Positions 16,367 to 24,495 of a stretch of DNA of 64,000 nt are shown piece after piece; within the stretch, counting starts at the first letter, position 1, and the number at the start of each line of letters is the position of its first letter. The notes under the pieces are model-generated. The model was not told where the DNA came from, ran no database searches, and saw only the letters and a list, made by a program, of their open reading frames with translations. The DNA is taken from the NCBI RefSeq assembly GCF_018614585.1, contig NZ_JAGGOI010000015.1:62001-126000 (forward strand). Direction: 5' to 3'. The position numbers and the translations under genes are program-made. The stretch is from Streptomyces sp. ISL-1. GTDB taxonomy: Bacteria > Actinomycetota > Actinomycetes > Streptomycetales > Streptomycetaceae.

Positions 16367-17851
16367 TCAGGTCTGCGCCATGTCCACAAAACGGGAGTAG
16401 TGCCCCTGGAAGGCGACTGTGATCGTCGCCGTCGGGCCGTTTCGGTGCTTGGCCACGATCAGGTCCGCCTCGCCCGCGCGCGGCGACTCCTTCTCGTACG
16501 CATCCTCGCGGTGCAGCAGGATGACCATGTCCGCATCCTGCTCGATGGAGCCGGATTCACGCAGATCGGAGACCATCGGCTTCTTGTCCGTACGCTGCTC
16601 CGGACCACGGTTCAGCTGAGAGAGCGCGATGACCGGCAGCTCCAGCTCCTTGGCCAGCAGCTTCAGGTTTCGGGACATGTCCGATACCTCCTGCTGACGG
16701 CTCTCCGCGCGCTTCGAACCGCCGGACTGCATCAGTTGCAGATAGTCGATGACGACCAGCTTCAGGCCGTTGCGCTGCTTCAGCCGCCGGCACTTCGCCC
16801 GGATCTCCATCATCGACAGGTTCGGGGAGTCGTCGATATAGAGCGGGGCCTGCGACACATCCGGCATCCGCCGTGCCAGCCGGGTCCAGTCCTCGTCCGT
16901 CATCGTTCCCGAGCGCATGTGGTGCAGCGCCACCCGCGCCTCGGCGGACAGCAGGCGCATCGCGATCTCGTTACGCCCCATTTCGAGGGAGAAGATCACG
17001 CTCGGCAGGTTGTTCTTGATCGAGCAGGCCCGGGCGAAGTCCAGCGCCAGTGTGGACTTACCCATCGCCGGGCGGGCCGCGATGACGATCATCTGGCCCG
17101 GATGCAGGCCGTTGGTGAGCGAGTCGAAGTCCGTGAAACCGGTCGGCACACCGGTCATCTCGCCACTGCGCGACCCGATCGCCTCGATCTCGTCGAGCGC
17201 GCCCTCCATGATGTCGCCCAGCGGCAGATAGTCCTCGCTGGTGCGCTGCTCAGTGACGGCATAGATCTCGGCCTGGGCCGAGTTGACGATCTCGTCGACG
17301 TCGCCGTCGGCCGCGTATCCCATCTGCGTGATCTTGGTACCGGCCTCCACGAGGCGGCGCAACACCGCGCGCTCATGGACGATTTCCGCGTAGTACGAGG
17401 CGTTGGCCGCGGTGGGGACCGACTGGACCAGGGTGTGCAGGTACGGCGCCCCGCCGACCCGGGTGATCTCGCCCCGCTTGACCAGCTCGGCGGCGACGGT
17501 GATGGGGTCGGCCGGCTCGCCCTTGGCGTAGAGATCGAGGATCGCCGTATAGACGGTCTCGTGGGCGGGCCGGTAGAAGTCCTGGCCCTTGATGATCTCC
17601 ACGACGTCGGCGATGGCGTCTTTGGAGAGGAGCATGCCGCCGAGGACGGACTGCTCGGCGTCCAGGTCCTGCGGAGGTACGCGCTCGAAACCCGGGGAGC
17701 CGCCGTCCCAGCCGCCGTTGTCCCTGCCGCGCTCGTGCTGGTCCTCGCGGCTCCCACGGCCGTCGCTGCGGCGCTGGCGGGAGACGGGCAGACGGTCACT
17801 GGGGCCGCCCTCGGCTGCCCACGGGTCGTCCAAGGGCTCGGAAATGCTCAC
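16367..17851 (-). CDS. dnaB: Replicative DNA helicase DnaB
   Basis: A 494-residue hexameric helicase that unwinds DNA at the fork. The N-terminal domain (VPPQDLDAEQSVLGGMLLSK) recruits primase. The C-terminal RecA-like domain has Walker A ARPAMGKST, Walker B LKLVVIDYLQLM, and SQLNRGPEQRTDKKPMVSDL with RESGSIEQDADMV. No intein is present. Two GTG codons compete: GTG 17851 has GGAGG 8 bases upstream and is preferred to GTG 17860, which abuts that site. A 50-residue Arg/Gly/Asp-rich tail precedes the N-domain. The upstream region carries DnaA boxes. The partner DciA is encoded at 58556. Confidence 0.97.
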   Translation of the reverse strand: MSISEPLDDPWAAEGGPSDRLPVSRQRRSDGRGSREDQHERGRDNGGWDGGSPGFERVPPQDLDAEQSVLGGMLLSKDAIADVVEIIKGQDFYRPAHETVYTAILDLYAKGEPADPITVAAELVKRGEITRVGGAPYLHTLVQSVPTAANASYYAEIVHERAVLRRLVEAGTKITQMGYAADGDVDEIVNSAQAEIYAVTEQRTSEDYLPLGDIMEGALDEIEAIGSRSGEMTGVPTGFTDFDSLTNGLHPGQMIVIAARPAMGKSTLALDFARACSIKNNLPSVIFSLEMGRNEIAMRLLSAEARVALHHMRSGTMTDEDWTRLARRMPDVSQAPLYIDDSPNLSMMEIRAKCRRLKQRNGLKLVVIDYLQLMQSGGSKRAESRQQEVSDMSRNLKLLAKELELPVIALSQLNRGPEQRTDKKPMVSDLRESGSIEQDADMVILLHREDAYEKESPRAGEADLIVAKHRNGPTATITVAFQGHYSRFVDMAQT

Positions 17852-18275
17852 CCCGGCCACCTCCTACCGTCCGCTCCGCGGACCTAACCGTGCCAATCTT
17901 TCTACGGCACGGCACTGACAAAACGAACGGCCAGACTCCGCTTCCTGCGAGTTGGGCGACGGTCCACGGTAGGCCCGGCGGCACCTTCAGCCAATCTGGT
18001 TATCCACAGGCCATGTGGACGACCGACCAGATGCTGTGGAGAACCCCGCAGAACCTGTGCACGGACCGGGGGACAGTACTGTGGACAAATTCATAGCCAC
18101 TCCATCGCATGGCATCTGAGCTGCACTTTTTCCGTCCACCGGCTGTGGGGGAGAAAAACTTTCCCAACTGGACCAAGATCAGAACAAACGACGCACAGCG
18201 CGACGTGCACCATGAGGTTCAGTAAGGAGTGCAAGGCAATTGCATCTCTTACCTGTGGAAGATTAGATTGCTGCC
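17852..18275. promoter_or_regulatory. dnaB/MATE divergent region with DnaA-box cluster
   Basis: This 424-bp divergent spacer has at least four DnaA-box-like 9-mers: TTATCCACA at 18000-18008; TGTGGACGA (complement TCGTCCACA) at 18014-18022; TGTGGAGAA (TTCTCCACA) at 18035-18043; and TGTGGACAA (TTGTCCACA, a perfect streptomycete box) at 18080-18088. Four boxes within 90 bp, outside oriC, suggest DnaA binding, either as regulation of dnaB or as titration. An A-rich stretch (18140-18190) lies toward the MATE gene. Confidence 0.6.
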
Positions 18276-19613
18276 ATGACACAGGCACCAGCGGCGCCGA
18301 AGACCGTCCGACGGCGCCATGATCGAGAGATCATCGCGCTCGCCGTCCCCGCCTTCGGCGCCCTCGTCGCCGAGCCGCTCTTTGTGATGGTCGACAGCGC
18401 CATCGTCGGCCATCTCGGCACCCCGCAACTCGCCGGACTGGCCGTCGCGGCGGCCCTGCTGACGACCGCCGTGAGCATCTTCGTCTTCCTCGCCTACGCC
18501 ACCACTGCCGCCGTCGCCCGACGCGTCGGCGCGGGCGATCTCGCGGCCGCCATCCGCCAGGGGATGGACGGCATATGGCTGGCGCTGCTCCTCGGCGTCG
18601 CCGTCATCGCCGTCACGCTGCCCACGGCACCCTGGCTCGTCCAGGCATTCGGGGCATCCGACACCGCCGCTCCGTACGCCACCACCTATCTACGGATATC
18701 CAGCCTCGGCATACCGGCGATGCTCATCGTGCTCGCCGCGACCGGCGTACTCCGCGGCCTCCAGGACACCCGGACTCCTCTGTACGTCGCCATCGGCGGC
18801 TTCGCCGCCAACGCCGGGCTCAACGCGGGGCTCGTCTACGGCGCTGGCCTTGGCATCGCCGGCTCCGCGTGGGGCACCGTCATCGCCCAGGTCGCCATGG
18901 CCGCCGCCTATCTGGTCGTTGTCGTACGGGGAGCACGGCGGCACGGCGCTTCTCTGCGCCCCGACGCGGCGGGCATACGAGCCAGCGCCCAGGCCGGCGC
19001 GCCCCTCCTGATCCGTACGATCTCGTTGCGCGCCGTTCTGTTGATCGCCACCGCCGTCGCGGCCCGCCTCGGCGACACCGAAGTCGCCGCCCACCAGATC
19101 GTCCTCTCGCTGTGGAGCCTGATGGCCTTCGCACTCGACGCGATCGCCATCGCCGGGCAGGCGATCATCGGTCGCTACCTCGGTGCCGATGATGCCGAGG
19201 GAGCCCGCCAAGCCTGCCGCCGCATGGTGCAGTGGGGCATCGCCTCCGGCGTGGTGTTCGGCATCCTGATCGTGGCCTTGCGACCGCTCTTCGTCCCACT
19301 GTTCACCAGCGACTCGGCGGTGCACGACACGCTGCTCCCGGCTCTGCTGGTGGTCGCCGTCTCCCAGCCGATCGCGGGCGTCGTCTTCGTACTCGACGGC
19401 GTGTTGATGGGAGCGGGCGACGGCACCTACCTCGCTGGAGCGATGCTCGTGACGCTGGCGGTCTTCGCACCCGTCGCCCTGCTCGTCCCCACCTTCGGCG
19501 GCGGGCTGACGGCTCTGTGGTGGGCCATGACGCTGATGATGACCATCCGAATGCTGACGCTCTGGCTGCGTATGCGCTCCGGCCGCTGGCTCGTCACCGG
19601 CGCCACGCGCTGA
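18276..19613 (+). CDS. MATE-family efflux transporter (DinF-like)
   Basis: A 445-residue membrane protein with 12 hydrophobic segments in two bundles. The MATE/DinF signature is at the N-terminus (EIIALAVPAFGALVAEPLFV, then MVDSAIVGHLGTPQLAGL) and mid-protein (DTEVAAHQIVLSLWSL). Members export drugs or metabolites using H+ or Na+ gradients. The substrate is unknown. It is divergent from dnaB and convergent with the rpsF operon, sharing the hairpin at 19676-19706. Confidence 0.92.
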   Translation: MTQAPAAPKTVRRRHDREIIALAVPAFGALVAEPLFVMVDSAIVGHLGTPQLAGLAVAAALLTTAVSIFVFLAYATTAAVARRVGAGDLAAAIRQGMDGIWLALLLGVAVIAVTLPTAPWLVQAFGASDTAAPYATTYLRISSLGIPAMLIVLAATGVLRGLQDTRTPLYVAIGGFAANAGLNAGLVYGAGLGIAGSAWGTVIAQVAMAAAYLVVVVRGARRHGASLRPDAAGIRASAQAGAPLLIRTISLRAVLLIATAVAARLGDTEVAAHQIVLSLWSLMAFALDAIAIAGQAIIGRYLGADDAEGARQACRRMVQWGIASGVVFGILIVALRPLFVPLFTSDSAVHDTLLPALLVVAVSQPIAGVVFVLDGVLMGAGDGTYLAGAMLVTLAVFAPVALLVPTFGGGLTALWWAMTLMMTIRMLTLWLRMRSGRWLVTGATR

Positions 19614-19640
19614 CTCCACGCTCGACTATTCACCGTCTAT

Positions 19641-19654
19641 GTTTCACGTGAAAC
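19641..19654. other. parS site, intergenic
   Basis: Perfect GTTTCACGTGAAAC between the MATE stop and the bidirectional terminator, about 35 kb from oriC. Confidence 0.92.
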
Positions 19655-19675
19655 TGGACGGCTCGCGGCACAGCG

Positions 19676-19706
19676 GAAGGGCCGCACCCGATGGGTGCGG
19701 CCCTTC
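19676..19706. terminator. Bidirectional terminator between MATE and rplI
   Basis: Arms 19676-19689 (GAAGGGCCGCACCC) and 19693-19706 (GGGTGCGGCCCTTC) form a perfect 14-bp stem with a GAT loop. It lies between two converging genes. Confidence 0.85.
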
Positions 19707-19740
19707 GTGCTGCTCAGAACTGCTCAGTCGAACGCCACGC

Positions 19741-20187
19741 TCAGGCGGCGACGACCTCGACGTCCAGCTTCGCGGCAACCTCGGGGTGCAGACGCACAGA
19801 CACCTGGTGCGAGCCCAGGGTCTTGATCGGCGAACCGAGCTCAACACGACGCTTGTCGACCTCCGGACCACCGGCAGCCTTGATCGCCGAGGCGATGTCG
19901 GCCAGGGTGACGGAGCCGAAGAGGCGGCCGGCGTCGCCGGAGCGAACAGCCAGACGCACCTTTACGGCCTCGAGCTTGGCCTTGACCTCGTTGGCCTGCT
20001 CGATGGTCGCGATCTCGTGAATCTTGCGGGCGCGGCGGATCTGCGCCACGTCCTTCTCGCCACCCTTGGTCCAGCGGATCGCGAAACCACGCGGGACCAG
20101 GTAGTTGCGAGCGTAACCGTCCTTGACGTCAACGACGTCGCCGGCGGCACCGAGGCCAGAGACCTCGTGGGTGAGGATGATCTTCAT
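19741..20187 (-). CDS. rplI: 50S ribosomal protein L9
   Basis: A 148-residue protein with the L9 N-terminal signature [20 protein letters not shown] and [14 protein letters not shown], a long connecting helix (about 40-75) and the C-terminal rRNA-binding domain. The length is normal for the family. It is the last gene of rpsF-ssb-rpsR-rplI, 17 bp after rpsR, followed by the terminator at 19676-19706. Confidence 0.97.
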   Translation of the reverse strand: MKIILTHEVSGLGAAGDVVDVKDGYARNYLVPRGFAIRWTKGGEKDVAQIRRARKIHEIATIEQANEVKAKLEAVKVRLAVRSGDAGRLFGSVTLADIASAIKAAGGPEVDKRRVELGSPIKTLGSHQVSVRLHPEVAAKLDVEVVAA

Positions 20188-20204
20188 GATTCGGTCACCC
20201 TCCC

Positions 20205-20441
20205 TTATCGCGCGGTGGACGTGTAGGGCAGCAGCGCCATCTCACGGCTGTTCTTCACGGCCGTGGCGACGTCACGCTGGTGCTGCGTGCAGTTGCCGGT
20301 AACGCGGCGGGCACGGATCTTGCCGCGGTCGGAAATGAACTTCCGCAGCATGTTCGTGTCCTTGTAGTCCACGTATACGGTCTTGTCCTTGCAGAATGCG
20401 CAGACCTTCTTCTTCGGCTTGCGCACAGGCGGCTTCGCCAT
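20205..20441 (-). CDS. rpsR: 30S ribosomal protein S18
   Basis: A 78-residue protein: [20 protein letters not shown] with a CxxC pair, then the S18 core [20 protein letters not shown] and [20 protein letters not shown]. Two further zinc-ligand positions of the C+ form appear partly present (C16, C19 and a Cys near 53), so a Zn-dependent form is plausible. ATG 20441 is preferred over an in-frame start at 20462 because AGGAGATACAC sits immediately before it. It binds S6, encoded in the same operon. Confidence 0.95.
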   Translation of the reverse strand: MAKPPVRKPKKKVCAFCKDKTVYVDYKDTNMLRKFISDRGKIRARRVTGNCTQHQRDVATAVKNSREMALLPYTSTAR

Positions 20442-20483
20442 GTGTATCTCCTGTGTGATCAAGAAGTGGGGTACGGGCTGCCC

Positions 20484-21089
20484 TTAGAAGGGCGGCTCGT
20501 CCGAGTAGCCGCCACCGGAACCGCCGGAGCTTCCGCCTGAGCTTCCGCCCCAGCTGCCCCCACCGCCCTGCTGCTGGCCGCCGCCGGCCGGCGCGCTGGT
20601 GGCCCAGGGATCGTCGGCGGGTGCACCGCCGCCGCCCTGCTGCTGGCCACCGCCACTGGGGCCGCCGCCCCAGTTGCCGCCGCCCTGCTGCTGACCGCCG
20701 CCGTAACCACCCTGGCCACCGCGACCGGTGGTCTTGGTGACCTTGGCCGTGGCGTTCTTGAGGCTGGGGCCGACTTCCTCGACGTCCAGCTCGTAGACCG
20801 TGCGCTTGACACCCTCGCGGTCTTCGTAGGACCGCTGCTTCAGCCGGCCCTGCACGACGACGCGCATGCCTCGCGTAAGCGACTCCGCGACGTTCTCCGC
20901 CGCCTGACGCCAGACCGAGCAGGTGAGGAACAGGCCTTCGCCGTCCTTCCACTCATTGGTCTGCTTGTCGAAGATGCGGGGAGTGGACGCGACACGGAAC
21001 TTCGCGACCGCCGCACCGGAGGGGGTGAAGCGCAGCTCGGGGTCGTCGACGAGATTGCCGACGACCGTGATGACGGTCTCGCCTGCCAT
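20484..21089 (-). CDS. ssb: Single-stranded DNA-binding protein
   Basis: A 201-residue SSB. The OB-fold (1-110) starts [20 protein letters not shown] and includes [20 protein letters not shown]. The tail is a long Gly/Gln-rich low-complexity linker (about 120-195). The protein ends in the conserved acidic tip DEPPF, the docking site for replication and repair partners. It is flanked by rpsF and rpsR, the standard operon. The length and Gly-rich linker fit the essential SsbA-type copy of streptomycetes. Confidence 0.96.
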   Translation of the reverse strand: MAGETVITVVGNLVDDPELRFTPSGAAVAKFRVASTPRIFDKQTNEWKDGEGLFLTCSVWRQAAENVAESLTRGMRVVVQGRLKQRSYEDREGVKRTVYELDVEEVGPSLKNATAKVTKTTGRGGQGGYGGGQQQGGGNWGGGPSGGGQQQGGGGAPADDPWATSAPAGGGQQQGGGGSWGGSSGGSSGGSGGGYSDEPPF

Positions 21090-21163
21090 GGGTGAACCTC
21101 TCGGCGGGGATTGCTGCTGGCTGCTTGCTGCTACTCGAACCCGATGACCTCTGAGCTAGATGC

Positions 21164-21454
21164 TCAGTGGGTCTCGGGACGGAGGACCTTGGTCCGGAGG
21201 ACCGACTCGTTCAGGTTCATCTGGCGGTCGAGCTCCTTGACGACCGCAGGCTCGGCCTGCAGGTCGATGACCGAGTAGATGCCCTCGGGCTTCTTCTTGA
21301 TCTCGTAAGCGAGACGACGACGGCCCCAGGTGTCGACCTTCTCAACCTTTCCGTTGCCCTCACGGACGACGGAGAGGAAGTTCTCGATCAGCGGGGAGAC
21401 AGCGCGCTCCTCGAGTTCGGGGTCGAGGATGACCATCACCTCGTAGTGACGCAT
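21164..21454 (-). CDS. rpsF: 30S ribosomal protein S6
   Basis: A 96-residue protein starting [20 protein letters not shown], with [20 protein letters not shown] and the C-terminal [15 protein letters not shown] typical of S6. ATG 21454 is chosen because an excellent AAAGGAGGTGGG lies upstream; an in-frame start at 21580 would extend into the promoter region. First gene of rpsF-ssb-rpsR-rplI. S6 pairs with S18 in the 30S platform. Confidence 0.96.
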   Translation of the reverse strand: MRHYEVMVILDPELEERAVSPLIENFLSVVREGNGKVEKVDTWGRRRLAYEIKKKPEGIYSVIDLQAEPAVVKELDRQMNLNESVLRTKVLRPETH

Positions 21455-21713
21455 GTGGAACCCACCTCCTTTGGACTCAGCGGCCACGGTCGTTCCGTGG
21501 CAGGAGGGTCGTGATGCGTACGCAACGGTATCGGCCGCCACTGACAATCCAGGAGGATTGCTTCTGGCCAGGGCAGACACCGGTGCAGACCGTACAGACT
21601 ACCCGCAGACAGGCTTCCGGTTGAAATCCGGTGAGCGGGGGACGCAATCTGTACACATCGGGTGTGCGCGGCGCTACCATGCGCCGCCTTCCGGCAACGC
21701 CAGGAGGTGCCCC
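21455..21713. promoter_or_regulatory. Divergent promoter region of the rpsF operon and a small membrane gene
   Basis: A 259-bp spacer that must carry the minus-strand rpsF promoter and the plus-strand promoter for 21714. Near-consensus sigma-70 elements were not resolved by eye. Confidence 0.4.
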
Positions 21714-22028
21714 ATGGCACAGGCAGTGCGACGACAATCCCCCGTGTCCCTCTTCTCCACAGACGGCAAGCCTCATCCCGTCCAGGACACTCTGCTCGCG
21801 GTGACTCTGGTGCTCGGCGCCGTCGCCTTCGTCTCGGCCATGTTCTACAACCTCCATCTGCTCAGCTCCTGGGCCGGGCTGGTGGGGATCCTCACAGGCG
21901 CCTACGGGCAGTTCATCTCGGTGACGACACGCGAACGCTTCGCACTGATCATCGGTCTTGGCGCCTCCGGGTTCGGCTTCTTCCTCGGCATGGCCCACGG
22001 CGGACTGTTCGGAGGGGTCCTGGGCTAG
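21714..22028 (+). CDS. Small hypothetical membrane protein
   Basis: A 104-residue protein with three hydrophobic helices (about 28-48, 52-70 and 80-98: LLAVTLVLGAVAFVSAMFYN, SWAGLVGILTGAYG, FALIIGLGASGFGFFLGMAH) after a short polar N-terminus. AGGAGG lies 7 bases before ATG 21714. No family was recognised with confidence. It lies 120 bp ahead of the FemAB gene and could share its transcript. Confidence 0.7.
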   Translation: MAQAVRRQSPVSLFSTDGKPHPVQDTLLAVTLVLGAVAFVSAMFYNLHLLSSWAGLVGILTGAYGQFISVTTRERFALIIGLGASGFGFFLGMAHGGLFGGVLG

Positions 22029-22148
22029 GCGCGGTCCCTGCCCAGGTTCCCAGCAGCCATTCGGGGCGCTCCCCCAGCGCAGTAGGCTTCGGCGCGAGAG
22101 CCGGAGCCCCTGTACCCATGGGGACACACCTGCCGAGGAGCGCCACGC

Positions 22149-23267
22149 ATGAGCTTGACCCTGAGGACCATCAGCCGAGAGCAGCATCTGGCGTATGTCC
22201 AGTCCCTGCCCGCGGCAAGTCACTGCCAGGTCCCGGCGTGGGCTGATGTGAAGACGGAATGGCGCTCGGAGAACCTGGGCTGGTTCGACAAGAGCGGTGA
22301 GTTGGTCGGCGCGGGCCTGGTGCTGTACCGCCAGCTGCCCAAGATCAAGCGCTATCTCGCGTACATGCCCGAGGGCCCGGTGATCAATTGGTATGCGCCG
22401 AACCTGGGCGACTGGCTGCAGCCGATGCTCGCCCACCTCAAGCAGCAGGGCGCCTTCTCCGTGAAGATGGGCCCGCCGGTCGTCATCCGCCGCTGGGACG
22501 CGCCCGCGATCAAGGCCGGCATCCAGGACCCGGATGTGAAGCGGCTGCGCGACGTCGAGGCGACGCATATCGAGCCTCGTGCGTTCGAAGTGGCGGACCG
22601 GCTGCGGAAGATGGGCTGGCAGCAGGGTGAGGACGGCGGCGCCGGCTTCGGCGATGTACAGCCGCGGTACGTCTACCAGGTGCCGCTGGCCAACCGTTCG
22701 CTCGACGATGTCCTCAAGGGCTTCAACCAACTGTGGCGGCGCAACATCAAGAAGGCCGAGAAGGCCGGTGTCGAGGTCGTCCAGGGCGGCTACGAGGATC
22801 TGGCCGAGTGGCAGCGGCTGTACGAGATCACCGCTGTGCGCGATCACTTCCGGCCGCGCCCGCTCTCGTACTTCCAGCGCATGTGGACGGTGCTCAACAC
22901 CGAGGATCCGAACCGGATGCGACTGTACTTCGCGCGGCACAACGGGGTGAACCTGTCCGCGGCGACGATGCTGGTCGTCGGGGGGCATGTCTGGTACTCC
23001 TACGGCGCTTCCGACAACATCGGCCGAGAGGTCCGGCCCTCGAACGCGATGCAGTGGCGCATGCTCCGAGACGCCTACGCGATGGGCGCGACCGTCTATG
23101 ACCTGCGCGGCATCAGCGACTCCCTGGACGAGACCGACCACCTCTTCGGCCTGATTCAGTTCAAGGTGGGCACCGGCGGCGAGGCCGTCGAGTACGTCGG
23201 CGAGTGGGACTTCCCGCTCAACAAGCTGCTGCACAAGGCGCTCGACATGTATATGTCCCGCCGCTGA
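22149..23267 (+). CDS. femX: FemAB-family peptidoglycan-bridge aminoacyltransferase (FemX-like)
   Basis: A 372-residue protein of the FemABX group (two GNAT-like folds), which transfers an amino acid from aminoacyl-tRNA to lipid II. Key segments are YVYQVPLANRSLDDVLKGFN, QLWRRNIKKAEKAGVEVVQG, YYSFGAS-type SYGASDNIGREVRPSNAMQW, and DLRGI, then FKVGTGGEAVEYVGEWDFPL at the C-terminus. Streptomycete peptidoglycan has a single Gly bridge, and a FemX at this locus is described for S. coelicolor (memory-based). GAGGAG precedes ATG 22149. It is followed 85 bp later by a racemase-like gene on the same strand. Confidence 0.88.
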   Translation: MSLTLRTISREQHLAYVQSLPAASHCQVPAWADVKTEWRSENLGWFDKSGELVGAGLVLYRQLPKIKRYLAYMPEGPVINWYAPNLGDWLQPMLAHLKQQGAFSVKMGPPVVIRRWDAPAIKAGIQDPDVKRLRDVEATHIEPRAFEVADRLRKMGWQQGEDGGAGFGDVQPRYVYQVPLANRSLDDVLKGFNQLWRRNIKKAEKAGVEVVQGGYEDLAEWQRLYEITAVRDHFRPRPLSYFQRMWTVLNTEDPNRMRLYFARHNGVNLSAATMLVVGGHVWYSYGASDNIGREVRPSNAMQWRMLRDAYAMGATVYDLRGISDSLDETDHLFGLIQFKVGTGGEAVEYVGEWDFPLNKLLHKALDMYMSRR

Positions 23268-23352
23268 CGCCGCCGCGGCCAACGCCGTAACCTCGTAAAT
23301 CTCGTACATACCTCAGATACACCGCAGCCACCAGAAAGGTTCCGGGCCGGCC

Positions 23353-24384
23353 ATGGCGCTCTCCCTCTACGTAGACACCGCGCGCTGGCGGGCGCACCAG
23401 AAGTCCGTGATCGACCAGTTCCCCGGTCTCGTCCCGGTCTGCAAGGGCAACGGCTACGGCTTCGGTCATGAGCGCCTCGCCGACGAGGCCTCCCGCTTCG
23501 GCTCGGACATGCTGGCCGTCGGCACGACGTACGAAGCGGCCCGGATCAAGGACTGGTTCAGCGGTGATCTCCTGGTCCTGACCCCCTTCCGGCGGGGTGA
23601 GGAGCCGGTTCCGCTGCCGGACCGGGTCATCCGCTCGGTCTCGTCGGTCGACGGTGTGCACGCGCTGGTCGGGGCGCGCGTGGTCATCGAGTGCATGAGC
23701 TCGATGAAGCGCCACGGCGTCGCCGAGCAGGACCTGGGCAAGCTGCACGCGGCCATCGAGGACGTACGCCTGGAGGGCTTCGCCCTGCATCTGCCCCTCG
23801 ACCGTACGGACGGATCCGACGCGGTGGAGGAGGTCATCGGGTGGATGGACCGGCTGCGTTCGGCCCGGCTGCCGCTGCACTCCATGTTTGTCAGCCATCT
23901 GCGCGCCGAGGAGCTGGCCCGCCTCCAGCGGCAGTTCCCGCAGACCCGCTTCCGCGCCCGTGTCGGTACGCGGCTGTGGCTCGGCGATCACGATGCGACC
24001 GAGTACCGCGGTGCCGTCCTGGATGTCACCCGTGTCACCAAGGGCGACCGTTTCGGCTACCGCCAGCAGAAGGCCGCCTCCGACGGCTGGCTGGTCGTCG
24101 TCGCCGGCGGCACGTCCCACGGCGTCGGCCTTGAGGCCCCGAAGGCCCTGCACGGCGTGATGCCGCGCGCCAAGGGGGTCGCCCGCGCGGGTCTGGCGAC
24201 CGTCAACCGCAACCTGTCGCCGTTCGTCTGGGCGGGCAAGCAGCGCTGGTTCGCCGAGCCGCCGCACATGCAGGTGTCGATCCTGTTCGTGCCGGCGGAA
24301 TCGCAGGAGCCGAAGGTCGGCGACGAGCTGGTGGCCCATCTGCGCCACACCACGACGCAGTACGACCGCCTCGTCGACCACTGA
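23353..24384 (+). CDS. Alanine-racemase-like (fold type III PLP) protein
   Basis: A 343-residue protein. The PLP-lysine motif VCKGNGYGFG (Lys31) corresponds to the alanine racemase VKANAYGHG pattern. It is followed by a TIM-barrel-like N-domain with YEAARIKDWF and IECMSSMKRHGV, and by a beta-rich C-terminal half with RARVGTRLWLGDH. It departs clearly from canonical Alr, so it may be an amino-acid racemase of other specificity or a PLP-binding protein. It sits directly behind the FemX-like gene, which hints at supplying or editing an envelope amino acid. That link is inference. Confidence 0.72.
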   Translation: MALSLYVDTARWRAHQKSVIDQFPGLVPVCKGNGYGFGHERLADEASRFGSDMLAVGTTYEAARIKDWFSGDLLVLTPFRRGEEPVPLPDRVIRSVSSVDGVHALVGARVVIECMSSMKRHGVAEQDLGKLHAAIEDVRLEGFALHLPLDRTDGSDAVEEVIGWMDRLRSARLPLHSMFVSHLRAEELARLQRQFPQTRFRARVGTRLWLGDHDATEYRGAVLDVTRVTKGDRFGYRQQKAASDGWLVVVAGGTSHGVGLEAPKALHGVMPRAKGVARAGLATVNRNLSPFVWAGKQRWFAEPPHMQVSILFVPAESQEPKVGDELVAHLRHTTTQYDRLVDH

Positions 24385-24399
24385 GGCGGCCCCGGAGAG

Positions 24400-24426
24400 G
24401 AGCAGGCCCCGAAGGGGAGCCTGCTC
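24400..24426. terminator. Convergent terminator hairpin
   Basis: GAGCAGGC (24400-24407) pairs with GCCTGCTC (24419-24426), extended by CCC/GGG in the interior. It lies 16 bp after the racemase-like gene and before the converging GT87 gene. Confidence 0.75.
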
Positions 24427-24495
24427 AGCCGCCCGGAGCGGCCGGCTGAGGCGCCCTGAGAGGCCTCTGGGGCCCGCAGGGTCCCCCGGACCACG

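Noticed and set aside
14800..16422. A 540-codon plus-strand open frame across the PIG-L gene
   Set aside because: It is antisense to an intact PIG-L deacetylase with its metal-binding motifs; long opposite frames are common at high GC.
20484..20720. Repetitive GC-rich DNA in ssb as a repeat element
   Set aside because: It simply encodes the Gly/Gln-rich SSB linker.
21477..23309. A 610-codon minus-strand open frame over femX
   Set aside because: It is the antisense shadow of the FemAB-type gene, whose sense product has family motifs and a ribosome site.
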